From assembly GCA_002421915.1 (NCBI GenBank), contig DISA01000056.1, forward strand, positions 152-18,887: a stretch of 18,736 bases of DNA, given 5' to 3'. The notes below the pieces were generated by a model, which saw only the letters and a program-made list of their open reading frames with translations, did not search any database and had not been told where the DNA came from. The position numbers and the translations under genes were made by a program. This document shows, piece after piece, positions 1-5,995 of the stretch (its first letter is position 1; every line of letters starts with the position of its first letter). The stretch comes from Gallionellaceae bacterium UBA6222. Lineage in GTDB: Bacteria; Pseudomonadota; Gammaproteobacteria; Burkholderiales; Gallionellaceae.

Positions 1-59
1 TCGAACCAACGACCCCCACCATGTCAAGGTGGTGCTCTAACCAGCTGAGCTACGCGCCT
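1..59 (-). tRNA. tRNA-Val (anticodon GAC), 3' end cut by the window
   Basis: Read on the minus strand from 59, the sequence folds as a tRNA. The acceptor strand is AGGCGCG, followed by U8-A9, a D arm with GCTC...GAGC, and an anticodon stem CCACC/GGTGG closing the loop TTGACAT. The anticodon is therefore GAC (valine). The window ends inside the T loop (GTTGG-TTCGA), so the T stem 3' strand, acceptor 3' strand and any encoded CCA are missing. It lies downstream of dnaB on the same strand and has its own promoter. Confidence 0.95.
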
Positions 60-73
60 GTAAAAGGACGCGC

Positions 74-102
74 ATTGTAACTGAACGGCTCGTTAACGCC
101 AA
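74..102 (-). promoter_or_regulatory. sigma-70 promoter of the tRNA-Val gene
   Basis: On the minus strand a -35 box TTGGCG (97-102) is separated by 17 bases from a -10 box TACAAT (74-79). The tRNA 5' end lies 15 bases beyond the -10 box, so the leader would be only about 8 bases. The bases just after the -10 box (GCGCGTC) form a GC-rich discriminator, the type seen at stable-RNA promoters under stringent control in proteobacteria. Box match and spacing are seen in the sequence; stringent control is inferred. Confidence 0.7.
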
Positions 103-106
103 GGGT

Positions 107-1495
107 TTAGTACGAGGATTGAGCGTAGTTCTCAAAGCGGGTGAACTCGCCACGAAAGGTCAGTTCTACTTTACCGATAGGTCCATTGCGCTGTTTGCCC
201 ACAATAATTTCTGCCTTGCCTTTGTCCTGCGTATCTGGGTTATAAACTTCGTCGCGGTAGATAAACAGAATCAGGTCTGCATCCTGCTCGATCGCGCCAG
301 ACTCGCGCAAATCGGACATTACCGGGCGCTTATTGGGACGCTGCTCCAGACTGCGATTGAGCTGGGACAGGGCGATCACCGGCACATGCAGTTCCTTCGC
401 CAGCGATTTGAGTGAGCGCGAGATTTCGGAGATTTCGGTTGCCCGATTCTCGCTCGCCTTGCCGCCAGGTGAGGACATCAACTGGATATAGTCAATGACG
501 ATCAGGCCGAGCCCGTCATGCTGACGATGCAAACGCCGCGCACGCGAACGGACTTCCAATGCATTCAGGGCAGCAGTTTCATCGATGAAGATGGGCGCAT
601 CATTTAGCTGCCCCAAGGCATGCGTCATGCGCGGCCAGTCTTCTTCCTCCAGACGTCCGGTGCGCAGGCTGTGCTGGTTCAGCCGTCCCACCGAACCGAT
701 CATGCGCATCGCCAATTGTGTGCCGCCCATTTCCATGCTGAAGATTGCCACCGGCTTGTTGGATTCAATCGCCACATTTTCCGCAATATTGATCGAGAAG
801 GCGGTCTTGCCCATACTCGGGCGTCCGGCCACGATGATGAGGTCGCCGGGCTGTAAGCCCGAAGTCATGCGATCAAGATCGGTGAAACCGGTGGCGATAC
901 CGGTGACATCACTGGGATTGTCGCGGCCATACAGGGTTTCAATACGTTCGACCACCTCATTCAACAGCGGCGGCATCGAAACAAAACCTTGGCGGCCACG
1001 CTCGCCCTGCTCCGATATCTGCATGACCTTGCTTTCAGCCTCATCCAGCAACTGACCGGCATCGCGTCCTCCCGGATTATAGGCACTGGTCGCGATTTCA
1101 CTGCCCACTTCCACCAGCTTGCGCATAATGGCGCGCTCGCGCACGATCTCGGCGTAGCGGCGAATATTGGCTGCAGAAGGCACGTTCTGTGCCAAAGCGC
1201 CCAAGTACGTCAGGCCGCCTGCTTTCTCCAGTTCAGCGTTGCTCTGTAACGACTCGGCCACAGTAATAACGTCGATCGGCTTGGCATGCTCGTTCAGTCG
1301 CCCGATGTGGTGCCAGATCAGACGATGCTCCGACCGATAGAAATCCTGCTCACTCACCAGATCGGTGATCTTGTCCCATGCACTGGTGTCCAGCAGGATT
1401 CCGCCCAGCACCGACTGCTCCGCCTCGACCGAGTGCGGAGGCAGCTTCAGTGCGTCAAGCTGTGGGTCAGCGATAGGGGCTGAAAAATTCTGCAT
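107..1495 (-). CDS. dnaB: Replicative DNA helicase DnaB
   Basis: This is the hexameric helicase that unwinds DNA ahead of the replication fork and binds primase. The 462 residues match the normal DnaB length. The N-terminal domain (about 20-120, starting with PPHSVEAEQSVLGG) is followed by a linker and the RecA-like C-terminal domain. Visible motifs are Walker A GRPSMGKT at 224-231, Walker B LIVIDYIQLM at 331-340, SQLNRSLEQR at 377-386 and the SDLRESGAIEQDAD segment near 394-407. The ATG at 1495 gives the expected N-terminus, but the bases before it (GTCCCCACC) contain no Shine-Dalgarno sequence. It follows the rplI terminator, so it probably has its own promoter. It is the client of the PriA/PriB restart pathway, which is relevant because priB upstream is broken. 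Confidence 0.98.
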   Translation of the reverse strand: MQNFSAPIADPQLDALKLPPHSVEAEQSVLGGILLDTSAWDKITDLVSEQDFYRSEHRLIWHHIGRLNEHAKPIDVITVAESLQSNAELEKAGGLTYLGALAQNVPSAANIRRYAEIVRERAIMRKLVEVGSEIATSAYNPGGRDAGQLLDEAESKVMQISEQGERGRQGFVSMPPLLNEVVERIETLYGRDNPSDVTGIATGFTDLDRMTSGLQPGDLIIVAGRPSMGKTAFSINIAENVAIESNKPVAIFSMEMGGTQLAMRMIGSVGRLNQHSLRTGRLEEEDWPRMTHALGQLNDAPIFIDETAALNALEVRSRARRLHRQHDGLGLIVIDYIQLMSSPGGKASENRATEISEISRSLKSLAKELHVPVIALSQLNRSLEQRPNKRPVMSDLRESGAIEQDADLILFIYRDEVYNPDTQDKGKAEIIVGKQRNGPIGKVELTFRGEFTRFENYAQSSY

Positions 1496-1522
1496 GGTGG
1501 GGACAAAAATTTGGGAGGGGTG

Positions 1523-1528
1523 ATTTTA
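1523..1528 (-). promoter_or_regulatory. Possible dnaB promoter -10 box
   Basis: The minus strand reads TAAAAT (5 of 6 matches to TATAAT) between the rplI terminator and dnaB. Start would be near 1516, giving a leader of about 20 bases without a ribosome binding site. No good -35 box stands at 16-18 bases (TTGTCG is 21 bases away). This is a weak call, based mainly on the need for a promoter after the terminator. Confidence 0.25.
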
Positions 1529-1559
1529 CACTGCCGCGATGCATCGTACCGACAAAAAC

Positions 1560-1585
1560 AAAAAGGGCTGTTGCCAGCCCTTTTT
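1560..1585 (-). terminator. Rho-independent terminator of the rpsF-rpsR-rplI operon
   Basis: A perfect 11-bp inverted repeat, AAAAAGGGCTG (1560-1570) and CAGCCCTTTTT (1575-1585), encloses a 4-base loop. On the minus strand the hairpin is followed by a T-rich run (TTTTTGTTTTTG). It begins 27 bases after the rplI stop codon. The symmetric A/T flanks would allow it to work in both directions, but no gene converges from the other side. Confidence 0.92.
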
Positions 1586-1612
1586 GCTTAACGTCATGAT
1601 GATAATGTTGAA

Positions 1613-2062
1613 TTATTGCTCACCCAACACCGAAACGATAACATCCACCGCCACATCAGGATGCAGGGCGATACTAACCGAATGGTCACCAATCTGTTTC
1701 AGATGGCCTTCAGGCATCCGTACTTGAGACTTTTCAACCTGATGGCCTTGCGCCACCAGAGCGATCGCGATATCGGCATTGGTCACGGAACCAAACAACT
1801 TGCCATCCACCCCGGCCTTTTGCACGACCTGCACGGTCAGCCCGTTCAGCTTGGCCCCGCGCGCTTGCGCATCAGCCAGTTTGGCTTGATCTGCCGCTTC
1901 CAGTTCGGCACGACGTACCGCAAAATCCGCCACGTTGTGTTCAGTCGCCCGTTTGGCTTTGCCTTGCGGGATGAGGAAATTACGCGCAAAACCATTTTTT
2001 ACTTTGACCACATCGCCCAATTGGCCGAGGTTGACCACTTTTTCCATCAGAATCACTTGCAT
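1613..2062 (-). CDS. rplI: 50S ribosomal protein L9
   Basis: L9 binds 23S rRNA at the base of the L1 stalk and helps hold the reading frame. The 149 residues match the usual length. The N-terminal RNA-binding domain is clear: MQVILMEKVVNLGQLGDVVKVKNGFARNFLIP in pieces over residues 1-33, with the conserved GxxGDVVxVKxGxxRNxLxP pattern. A helical linker and the C-terminal domain (about 80-149) follow. The ATG at 2062 is preceded by AGGAG (2069-2073) at good spacing, and that site overlaps the rpsR stop codon, so the two genes are probably translationally coupled. It is the last gene of the ribosomal operon. Confidence 0.97.
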   Translation of the reverse strand: MQVILMEKVVNLGQLGDVVKVKNGFARNFLIPQGKAKRATEHNVADFAVRRAELEAADQAKLADAQARGAKLNGLTVQVVQKAGVDGKLFGSVTNADIAIALVAQGHQVEKSQVRMPEGHLKQIGDHSVSIALHPDVAVDVIVSVLGEQ

Positions 2063-2072
2063 GATCTACTCC

Positions 2073-2342
2073 TTAATGCAAATCGGTGTAAGGCAGCAAC
2101 GCCAGGAAACGTGCGCGCTTCACAGCCACACTCAACTGACGCTGGTAATGTGTCTTGGTGCCGGTGATACGTGCCGGAATAAGTTTGCCGTTCTCGGAGA
2201 TGAATTCCTTCAGGATGTTGATGTCCTTGTAATCCACTTCCGCAATCTTCTCCGCGGTAAAACGGCAGAACTTGCGACGCTTGAACAATTGACGCGAAGA
2301 GCTGTTCTTCTTGTCGTCCTTTTTCTTAAATACACGAGCCAT
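2073..2342 (-). CDS. rpsR: 30S ribosomal protein S18
   Basis: S18 pairs with S6 on the platform of the small subunit. The 89 residues carry the S18 signature: KRRKFCRFTAEKIAEVDYKD around 21-40 and the RITGTKTHYQRQL segment around 58-70, ending in the basic VAVKRARFLALLPY stretch. The lysine-rich N-terminus (FKKKDDKKNSSSR) is ordinary for the class. The start at 2342 is preceded by AGGAGC, which overlaps the TAG stop codon of the priB relic (2352-2354). That overlap is what one expects if rpsR once followed an intact priB. Confidence 0.97.
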   Translation of the reverse strand: MARVFKKKDDKKNSSSRQLFKRRKFCRFTAEKIAEVDYKDINILKEFISENGKLIPARITGTKTHYQRQLSVAVKRARFLALLPYTDLH

Positions 2343-2351
2343 CTTGTGCTC

Positions 2352-2453
2352 CTATCTCAATGTAACATTATCAATGTGCAACACCAGTTGCGTGATCTTC
2401 AGGCTGCGTTGCGCAAGTAAGCCTTCCGCTCTCACCTGCCGCCCAATCTTGGC
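2352..2453 (-). pseudogene. priB: Relic of priB (primosomal replication protein N), C-terminal third only
   Basis: Between the rpsF and rpsR genes the minus strand holds 33 open codons and a TAG stop, in the same frame as rpsF and immediately after its TAA. The translation contains VRAEGLLAQRS, then LKITQLVLHIDNVTLR and stop. This resembles the last beta strands of PriB, where family members read roughly V-x-G-F-L-A-x-[RK]-S...LVLHI-x-x-I. PriB is a single-stranded-DNA binding protein of about 100 residues that works with PriA in restarting stalled forks, and it sits between rpsF and rpsR in many beta- and gammaproteobacteria. Here the N-terminal two thirds are absent, and no other minus-strand frame over the end of rpsF encodes them. 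No ATG is present; a GTG at 2435 could at most give 27 residues. I read it as a deletion remnant. The match is from memory of the family, not from a search. Confidence 0.75.
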
Positions 2454-2852
2454 TTATGCAGCCGTTTCCGGCAATGCTTCTGCCACCGGAATGGCTGTCT
2501 CAACCGCATCACTGGTAAATGAACGCGATTTCTCTTCCTTCATCATCGCCGAAGGAATGGTTACGGCTGTTTTGGTCTTGATGATCAGGTGGCGCAGTAC
2601 AGCATCATTGAATTTGAACGCGTGCTCAAGTTCATCCAGTGTCGTTTGGTCGCACTCGATATTCATCAGTACATAATGGGCTTTGTGGATCTTCTGGATT
2701 GGATACGCCAGTTGCCGGCGACCCCAGTCTTCCAGACGATGGATGTGACCATTCTTGCCGGTCACCAACGTGCGATAACGCTCGACCATCGCGGGCACTT
2801 GCTCGCTCTGATCGGGATGCACGATAAATATGATTTCGTAATGTCGCATCAA
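2454..2852 (-). CDS. rpsF: 30S ribosomal protein S6
   Basis: S6 binds the central domain of 16S rRNA together with S18. The 132 residues show the S6 fold: MRHYEIIFIVHPDQSEQVP at the start, the RLEDWGRRQLAYPIQKIHKA core at about 40-59, and HYVLMNIECDQ followed by LEHAFKFNDAVLRHLIIK. The last 30 or so residues form a low-complexity Ala/Glu/Pro tail (VETAIPVAEALPETAA), which is common for S6. The ATG at 2852 is preceded by AAGGAG at about 7 bases. It is the first gene of its operon, behind a strong promoter and a structured leader. The TAA at 2454-2456 is followed in frame by the priB relic. Confidence 0.97.
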   Translation of the reverse strand: MMRHYEIIFIVHPDQSEQVPAMVERYRTLVTGKNGHIHRLEDWGRRQLAYPIQKIHKAHYVLMNIECDQTTLDELEHAFKFNDAVLRHLIIKTKTAVTIPSAMMKEEKSRSFTSDAVETAIPVAEALPETAA

Positions 2853-2931
2853 ATCTCCTTGTGGATTAAAGCCCCCCGCCTTGAATCAGATGCGGTGGAG
2901 CAAGGTTTAAAACGCCCTTTTTCGGGGAGGC
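2853..2931 (-). promoter_or_regulatory. Structured 5' leader of the rpsF operon, candidate S6:S18 autoregulatory site
   Basis: The roughly 77-base leader can form a perfect 5-bp hairpin, CCTTG/CAAGG (2901-2905 with 2879-2883). Its 17-base loop contains an unpaired CACCGC. This hairpin is enclosed by a longer GC helix (2923-2931 with the run of six C bases at 2872-2877 and its flanks, one bulge) ending about 12 bases before the AAGGAG site. S6:S18 complexes are known to bind leaders of rpsF operons at a hairpin with an exposed CCG. The fold was worked out by eye and the identity with that motif is inference. Confidence 0.4.
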
Positions 2932-2935
2932 GCGG

Positions 2936-2963
2936 ATTATAGGGATATTCCAGCCCACGTCAA
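2936..2963 (-). promoter_or_regulatory. Strong sigma-70 promoter of the rpsF operon
   Basis: On the minus strand TTGACG (2958-2963, 5 of 6 consensus) is followed after 16 bases by a perfect TATAAT (2936-2941). Initiation would fall near 2928-2931, leaving a leader of about 77 bases before rpsF. The discriminator after the -10 box is GC-rich (CCGCGCC), as at ribosomal promoters sensitive to ppGpp. The promoter lies in the 122-base gap behind the permease gene, so the ribosomal operon is transcribed separately. Confidence 0.88.
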
Positions 2964-2974
2964 GCGCCAGGGCG

Positions 2975-5488
2975 TTAATCTGCCGAGAGAATTCCAAGCG
3001 GTGAGCGGCGCAGTAACCCTCGTGTCGCCAACCAGCCGGATAGCGTCACAATCAGGATTCCACCCGCCGTGCCCGTCACAAAAATAGCTGCAGTGGGTTG
3101 CCATGGGATTTCCAACACAAAGCGTGCCAATACCCAGCCCAGCAGCACCGCACCGACAGCGGCAAACAAACCGCTCAAACCGCCCAACAATACAAATTCC
3201 GTCAGGTGCAGACGCCGCAGATAAGCGCTGTCCGCTCCCAGGGTGCGCAGAATCGCCGTCTCATGGTTACGCTCGTCCTGGGTGGCCAGCAAGGCGGCAT
3301 ACAACACCGCAAGGCCAGTCAATAACGTGAATATAAATATCGCGCTCACCGTCTGTGCGATTTGATCCACGATGCCTCGTACTTGGGCGATCACCGCGCC
3401 GGTGTCGATCAGCAGCAAGTTGGGGAACTCGCGCGCGAGCTCATCTCCCGCACGCGCCTTGTCCGGTGGCAAATAGAAACTGCCGAGGTAACTGGCCGGA
3501 AAATCCTTGAGTATTTCAGGTGGAGTAATGACAAAGAAATTTACCTTCATCGAGTCCCACTGCACCTTGCGCAGACTGCTGACGCGTGCGGTAAAACGGC
3601 TCCCGGCCACATCGTAAGTGAGCGTGTCGCCGAGATAAATATCCAGCGTCCTGGCAATTCCTTCTTCGACGGAAAGTTCGTTCGCCGCATTGTCCGTCCA
3701 CCATGTGCCACTCACCAACTCGTTCCAAACGGGCATTTGTGCCATGTAGGACAGATTGAACTCACGCTCAACCAGACCTTGGGTGCGCGGGTCAGCATAG
3801 TTTTCAGCACTGACGGTTTGGGTGTTGATGGCAACTAGGCGTCCGCGCACCATCGGCAGCAGCGCGGGCGGCGGCAGCCCGTGCTGCGTAAAAAATGCAT
3901 TCACACCCTGCAGTTGATCCGGCTGGATATGGATCACGAAGCGGTTGGGTGCATCTGGCGGCAATTTGCCCTGCCACGACTGCAGCAGGTCACCGCGCAC
4001 CAGTGTCAACACCAGCAACGCCATGCCGCCGAGGCTGAAGGCGACGACCTGTACGGCGGAGCTGCGGCCATGGCGTGCAAGATTGTTGAAGCCATGCCGC
4101 CAATGAGCAGGCAGCCGATCGGAGAAACGCGCCAGGCTGTACACGGCGATCCACGCCAGCCAACCAAACAGCAGCAACCCAAGGAGCAAACCACCCAACA
4201 CGGCCAAACCCAGTTTCAGCGACCCCGCATGCCACAGGAACAACCCGGCCATCACCACAGCCGCCAAGCCATAGATCAGCCAGCCGCTGGCTTGGGGCAA
4301 ACCCAGCTCACGGCGCAACACGCGCAGCGGTGAGACTTTGCGCAATTGCAGCAAGGGCAGGAAAGTGAATCCGATCAACAGGGCGAAGCCACTGGCCGCC
4401 GCTTTAAGCAGAGGCAGTATTCCGGGTTGCGGCAAAGCGGCATCGCGCAAGGATGCGATGCTTTCAACCAGTGCCGCTTGTGTGGCATATCCCAGCAAAC
4501 CGCCAAGCAGCACCGCCAGCAACCCGAGCAGGATGAACTGGTAGAGAAACAGCCACAATACCTGCCCCTGCTGTGCGCCAAGGCAGCGCATCACCGCGCA
4601 ACTGTCCAGATGGCGCAGCACAAAACGCCGCGCCGCCAATGCCAGTGCCGCTCCTGCAAGGATGGCAGCAGTCAGCGCGGCCAGGCCAAGAAAATGTTCG
4701 GCACGCTCCAGGGTGGTACGGATCTCGGGGCGCGCATCGCGCACATCCTCCATCTTTTCATTGCTGGAAAGACCGGGTTCGACCGCGGCACGATAGGACT
4801 GCACCTGCGCAGTCTCGCCTGCAACCAGCAGGCGATGGGTGATGCGACTCCCTTCCTGTACCAGCCGGGTAGCCGGTAAATCGGCATCATTCAGCAACAC
4901 GCGCGGAGCGAAGCTGGAGAATCCAAGGGAGGGATCGACGTCTTTCACGATGCGCGCCGCCACAATAAATCGCTGCGCACCGATATCGACCGCATCGCCC
5001 GCCTTTAAGTCCAAACGCCGCAACAGTCGCTCATCTCCCCATATCGTGCCGCGTGCAGGAATACCGCTTGCAATATGCACGCTGCCATCATCAATCTCGA
5101 TCTGGCCGCGCAGGGGATAGCCCGCCTCCACCGTCTGTATCTCGCTCAGTAACACCTGTTCACCATGCGCCACCATGCTGGGGAAGGTGCGGCTCTGTAC
5201 CACCCGCAAGCCGCGTGCCTCGGCCAGATTGCGATAGTCGGCGGAGAACGGGCGGGTGGAAGTGAGGCGCAGATCGGCCCCAATCAGGTTATGCGCCTGC
5301 TGCTGCAACGCCTGCCGCACACGGTCGGCAAACAAACCGACCGTGGCCAGACTACCCACCGCCAGCACCAGCGCAAGCAACAACACGCGCCACTCTCCGG
5401 CGCGCCAGTCACGGCGCAATAGTTTGAATGAGAGCGAAAAGACATTCACGCGGAGGCGCGGAGGCGCGGAGAAAAACTTATCTGACAT
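2975..5488 (-). CDS. FtsX-family (YbbP-like) ABC transporter permease
   Basis: This is an inner-membrane permease of the MacB/LolC/FtsX type, closest in size and layout to YbbP (about 800 residues). The 837 residues show a first membrane helix (about 34-54), a periplasmic domain (about 60-265), and a first FtsX helix bundle (about 266-385, with the cytoplasmic AVMRCLGA motif at 298-305). Two or three central helices (about 403-500) precede a second periplasmic domain (about 505-705) and a second FtsX bundle (about 712-830, with AILRTLGA at 745-752). Such permeases normally pair with a LolD-like ATPase encoded next door (YbbA), but none is present here. YbbP-type systems are linked to lipid or lipoprotein handling, so the substrate is unknown. 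The first 13 residues (KFFSAPPRLR and neighbours) come from the palindromic repeat. ATG 5488 has GGAG 8 bases upstream, but GTG at 5449 would give the more family-like start MNVFSLSFKLLRRDW. Confidence 0.88.
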   Translation of the reverse strand: MSDKFFSAPPRLRVNVFSLSFKLLRRDWRAGEWRVLLLALVLAVGSLATVGLFADRVRQALQQQAHNLIGADLRLTSTRPFSADYRNLAEARGLRVVQSRTFPSMVAHGEQVLLSEIQTVEAGYPLRGQIEIDDGSVHIASGIPARGTIWGDERLLRRLDLKAGDAVDIGAQRFIVAARIVKDVDPSLGFSSFAPRVLLNDADLPATRLVQEGSRITHRLLVAGETAQVQSYRAAVEPGLSSNEKMEDVRDARPEIRTTLERAEHFLGLAALTAAILAGAALALAARRFVLRHLDSCAVMRCLGAQQGQVLWLFLYQFILLGLLAVLLGGLLGYATQAALVESIASLRDAALPQPGILPLLKAAASGFALLIGFTFLPLLQLRKVSPLRVLRRELGLPQASGWLIYGLAAVVMAGLFLWHAGSLKLGLAVLGGLLLGLLLFGWLAWIAVYSLARFSDRLPAHWRHGFNNLARHGRSSAVQVVAFSLGGMALLVLTLVRGDLLQSWQGKLPPDAPNRFVIHIQPDQLQGVNAFFTQHGLPPPALLPMVRGRLVAINTQTVSAENYADPRTQGLVEREFNLSYMAQMPVWNELVSGTWWTDNAANELSVEEGIARTLDIYLGDTLTYDVAGSRFTARVSSLRKVQWDSMKVNFFVITPPEILKDFPASYLGSFYLPPDKARAGDELAREFPNLLLIDTGAVIAQVRGIVDQIAQTVSAIFIFTLLTGLAVLYAALLATQDERNHETAILRTLGADSAYLRRLHLTEFVLLGGLSGLFAAVGAVLLGWVLARFVLEIPWQPTAAIFVTGTAGGILIVTLSGWLATRGLLRRSPLGILSAD

Positions 5489-5526
5489 TGTATTTACTCC
5501 GCATCCCCCGCGTCTCCGCGTAAAAA
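5447..5526. repeat. Imperfect palindromic GC-rich repeat across the permease start
   Basis: The plus strand reads ACGCGGAGGCGCGGAGG and CGCGGAGAAAA at 5448-5475. An inverted, imperfect copy follows at about 5498-5523 (CTCCGC...CCCCCGCGTCTCCGCGT). The arms are about 27 bases, with a few mismatches and one insertion. Tandem CGCGGAG units of this kind are known as dispersed intergenic repeats in many environmental proteobacteria and cyanobacteria. The left arm lies inside the permease ORF and the right arm supplies its GGAG ribosome binding site. Confidence 0.75.
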
Positions 5527-5539
5527 TAACTGCAGAATT

Positions 5540-5995
5540 CTATCCCCAACTCACCCCAACGACTGCAACAGCAATGGTCATCACGCCAAGGGTGAGATTG
5601 AGGGCAACCAGTTTGCGTATTTTGCCCAGTAAGGCGGCAGCTTCCGGCCAGCGTTGCTTGGCGACATGCAGAGTGAAGGGTACGTAGCAAGCAAAGAAGA
5701 CGTAAGCATAGATAATGCTCATCAGTATTCCCAACATCAGCATGCTGTGCACGTAACCCGGCACGCGTGCCATGCCGCCAGACTGGTAGATCATGTAAAA
5801 GCCGGTAACGAAGATCAGTCCAACCGCCACCCATACCCAATTGAAGAAGCGGCGAAACACGTTATCCCACAGTCCCAGTCGCTGCGGTGGCTGCAAGACA
5901 TCGACGGCGGCGGGACGTAGCACGATGTAGGCAAAGTACATGCCCCCGACCCAGACCAGAACCGCCAGCAGGTGAATGAGTTTGAAATAGGTCAT
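5540..5995 (-). CDS. CopD-family integral membrane protein
   Basis: This is a small inner-membrane protein of 151 residues with four predicted helices (about 5-27, 50-70, 83-106 and 128-149). The pattern LIHLLAVLVWVGGMYFAYIVLRP at the N-terminus, in two parts, with RFFNWVWVAVGLIFVTGFYMI and YVHSMLMLG later, is typical of the CopD-like family that is common in betaproteobacteria. Conserved histidines fall in helix 1 (His8) and at the start of helix 3 (His83), where they could bind metal or heme. That role is inference, and these short proteins have no proven role in copper uptake. The ATG at 5995 overlaps the rnhB stop codon as ATGA, so translation is probably coupled to the lipid A operon. 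Confidence 0.82.
   Translation of the reverse strand: MTYFKLIHLLAVLVWVGGMYFAYIVLRPAAVDVLQPPQRLGLWDNVFRRFFNWVWVAVGLIFVTGFYMIYQSGGMARVPGYVHSMLMLGILMSIIYAYVFFACYVPFTLHVAKQRWPEAAALLGKIRKLVALNLTLGVMTIAVAVVGVSWG

Noticed and set aside
2454..2700. A full priB gene hidden in another frame over the end of rpsF
   Set aside because: I translated the two other minus-strand frames over the end of rpsF. Neither resembles the PriB N-terminus and both contain stops.
2964..2977. Terminator directly after the permease gene
   Set aside because: CGCC-CT-GGCG has only a 2-base loop and no T run, and it overlaps the -35 region of the rpsF promoter.
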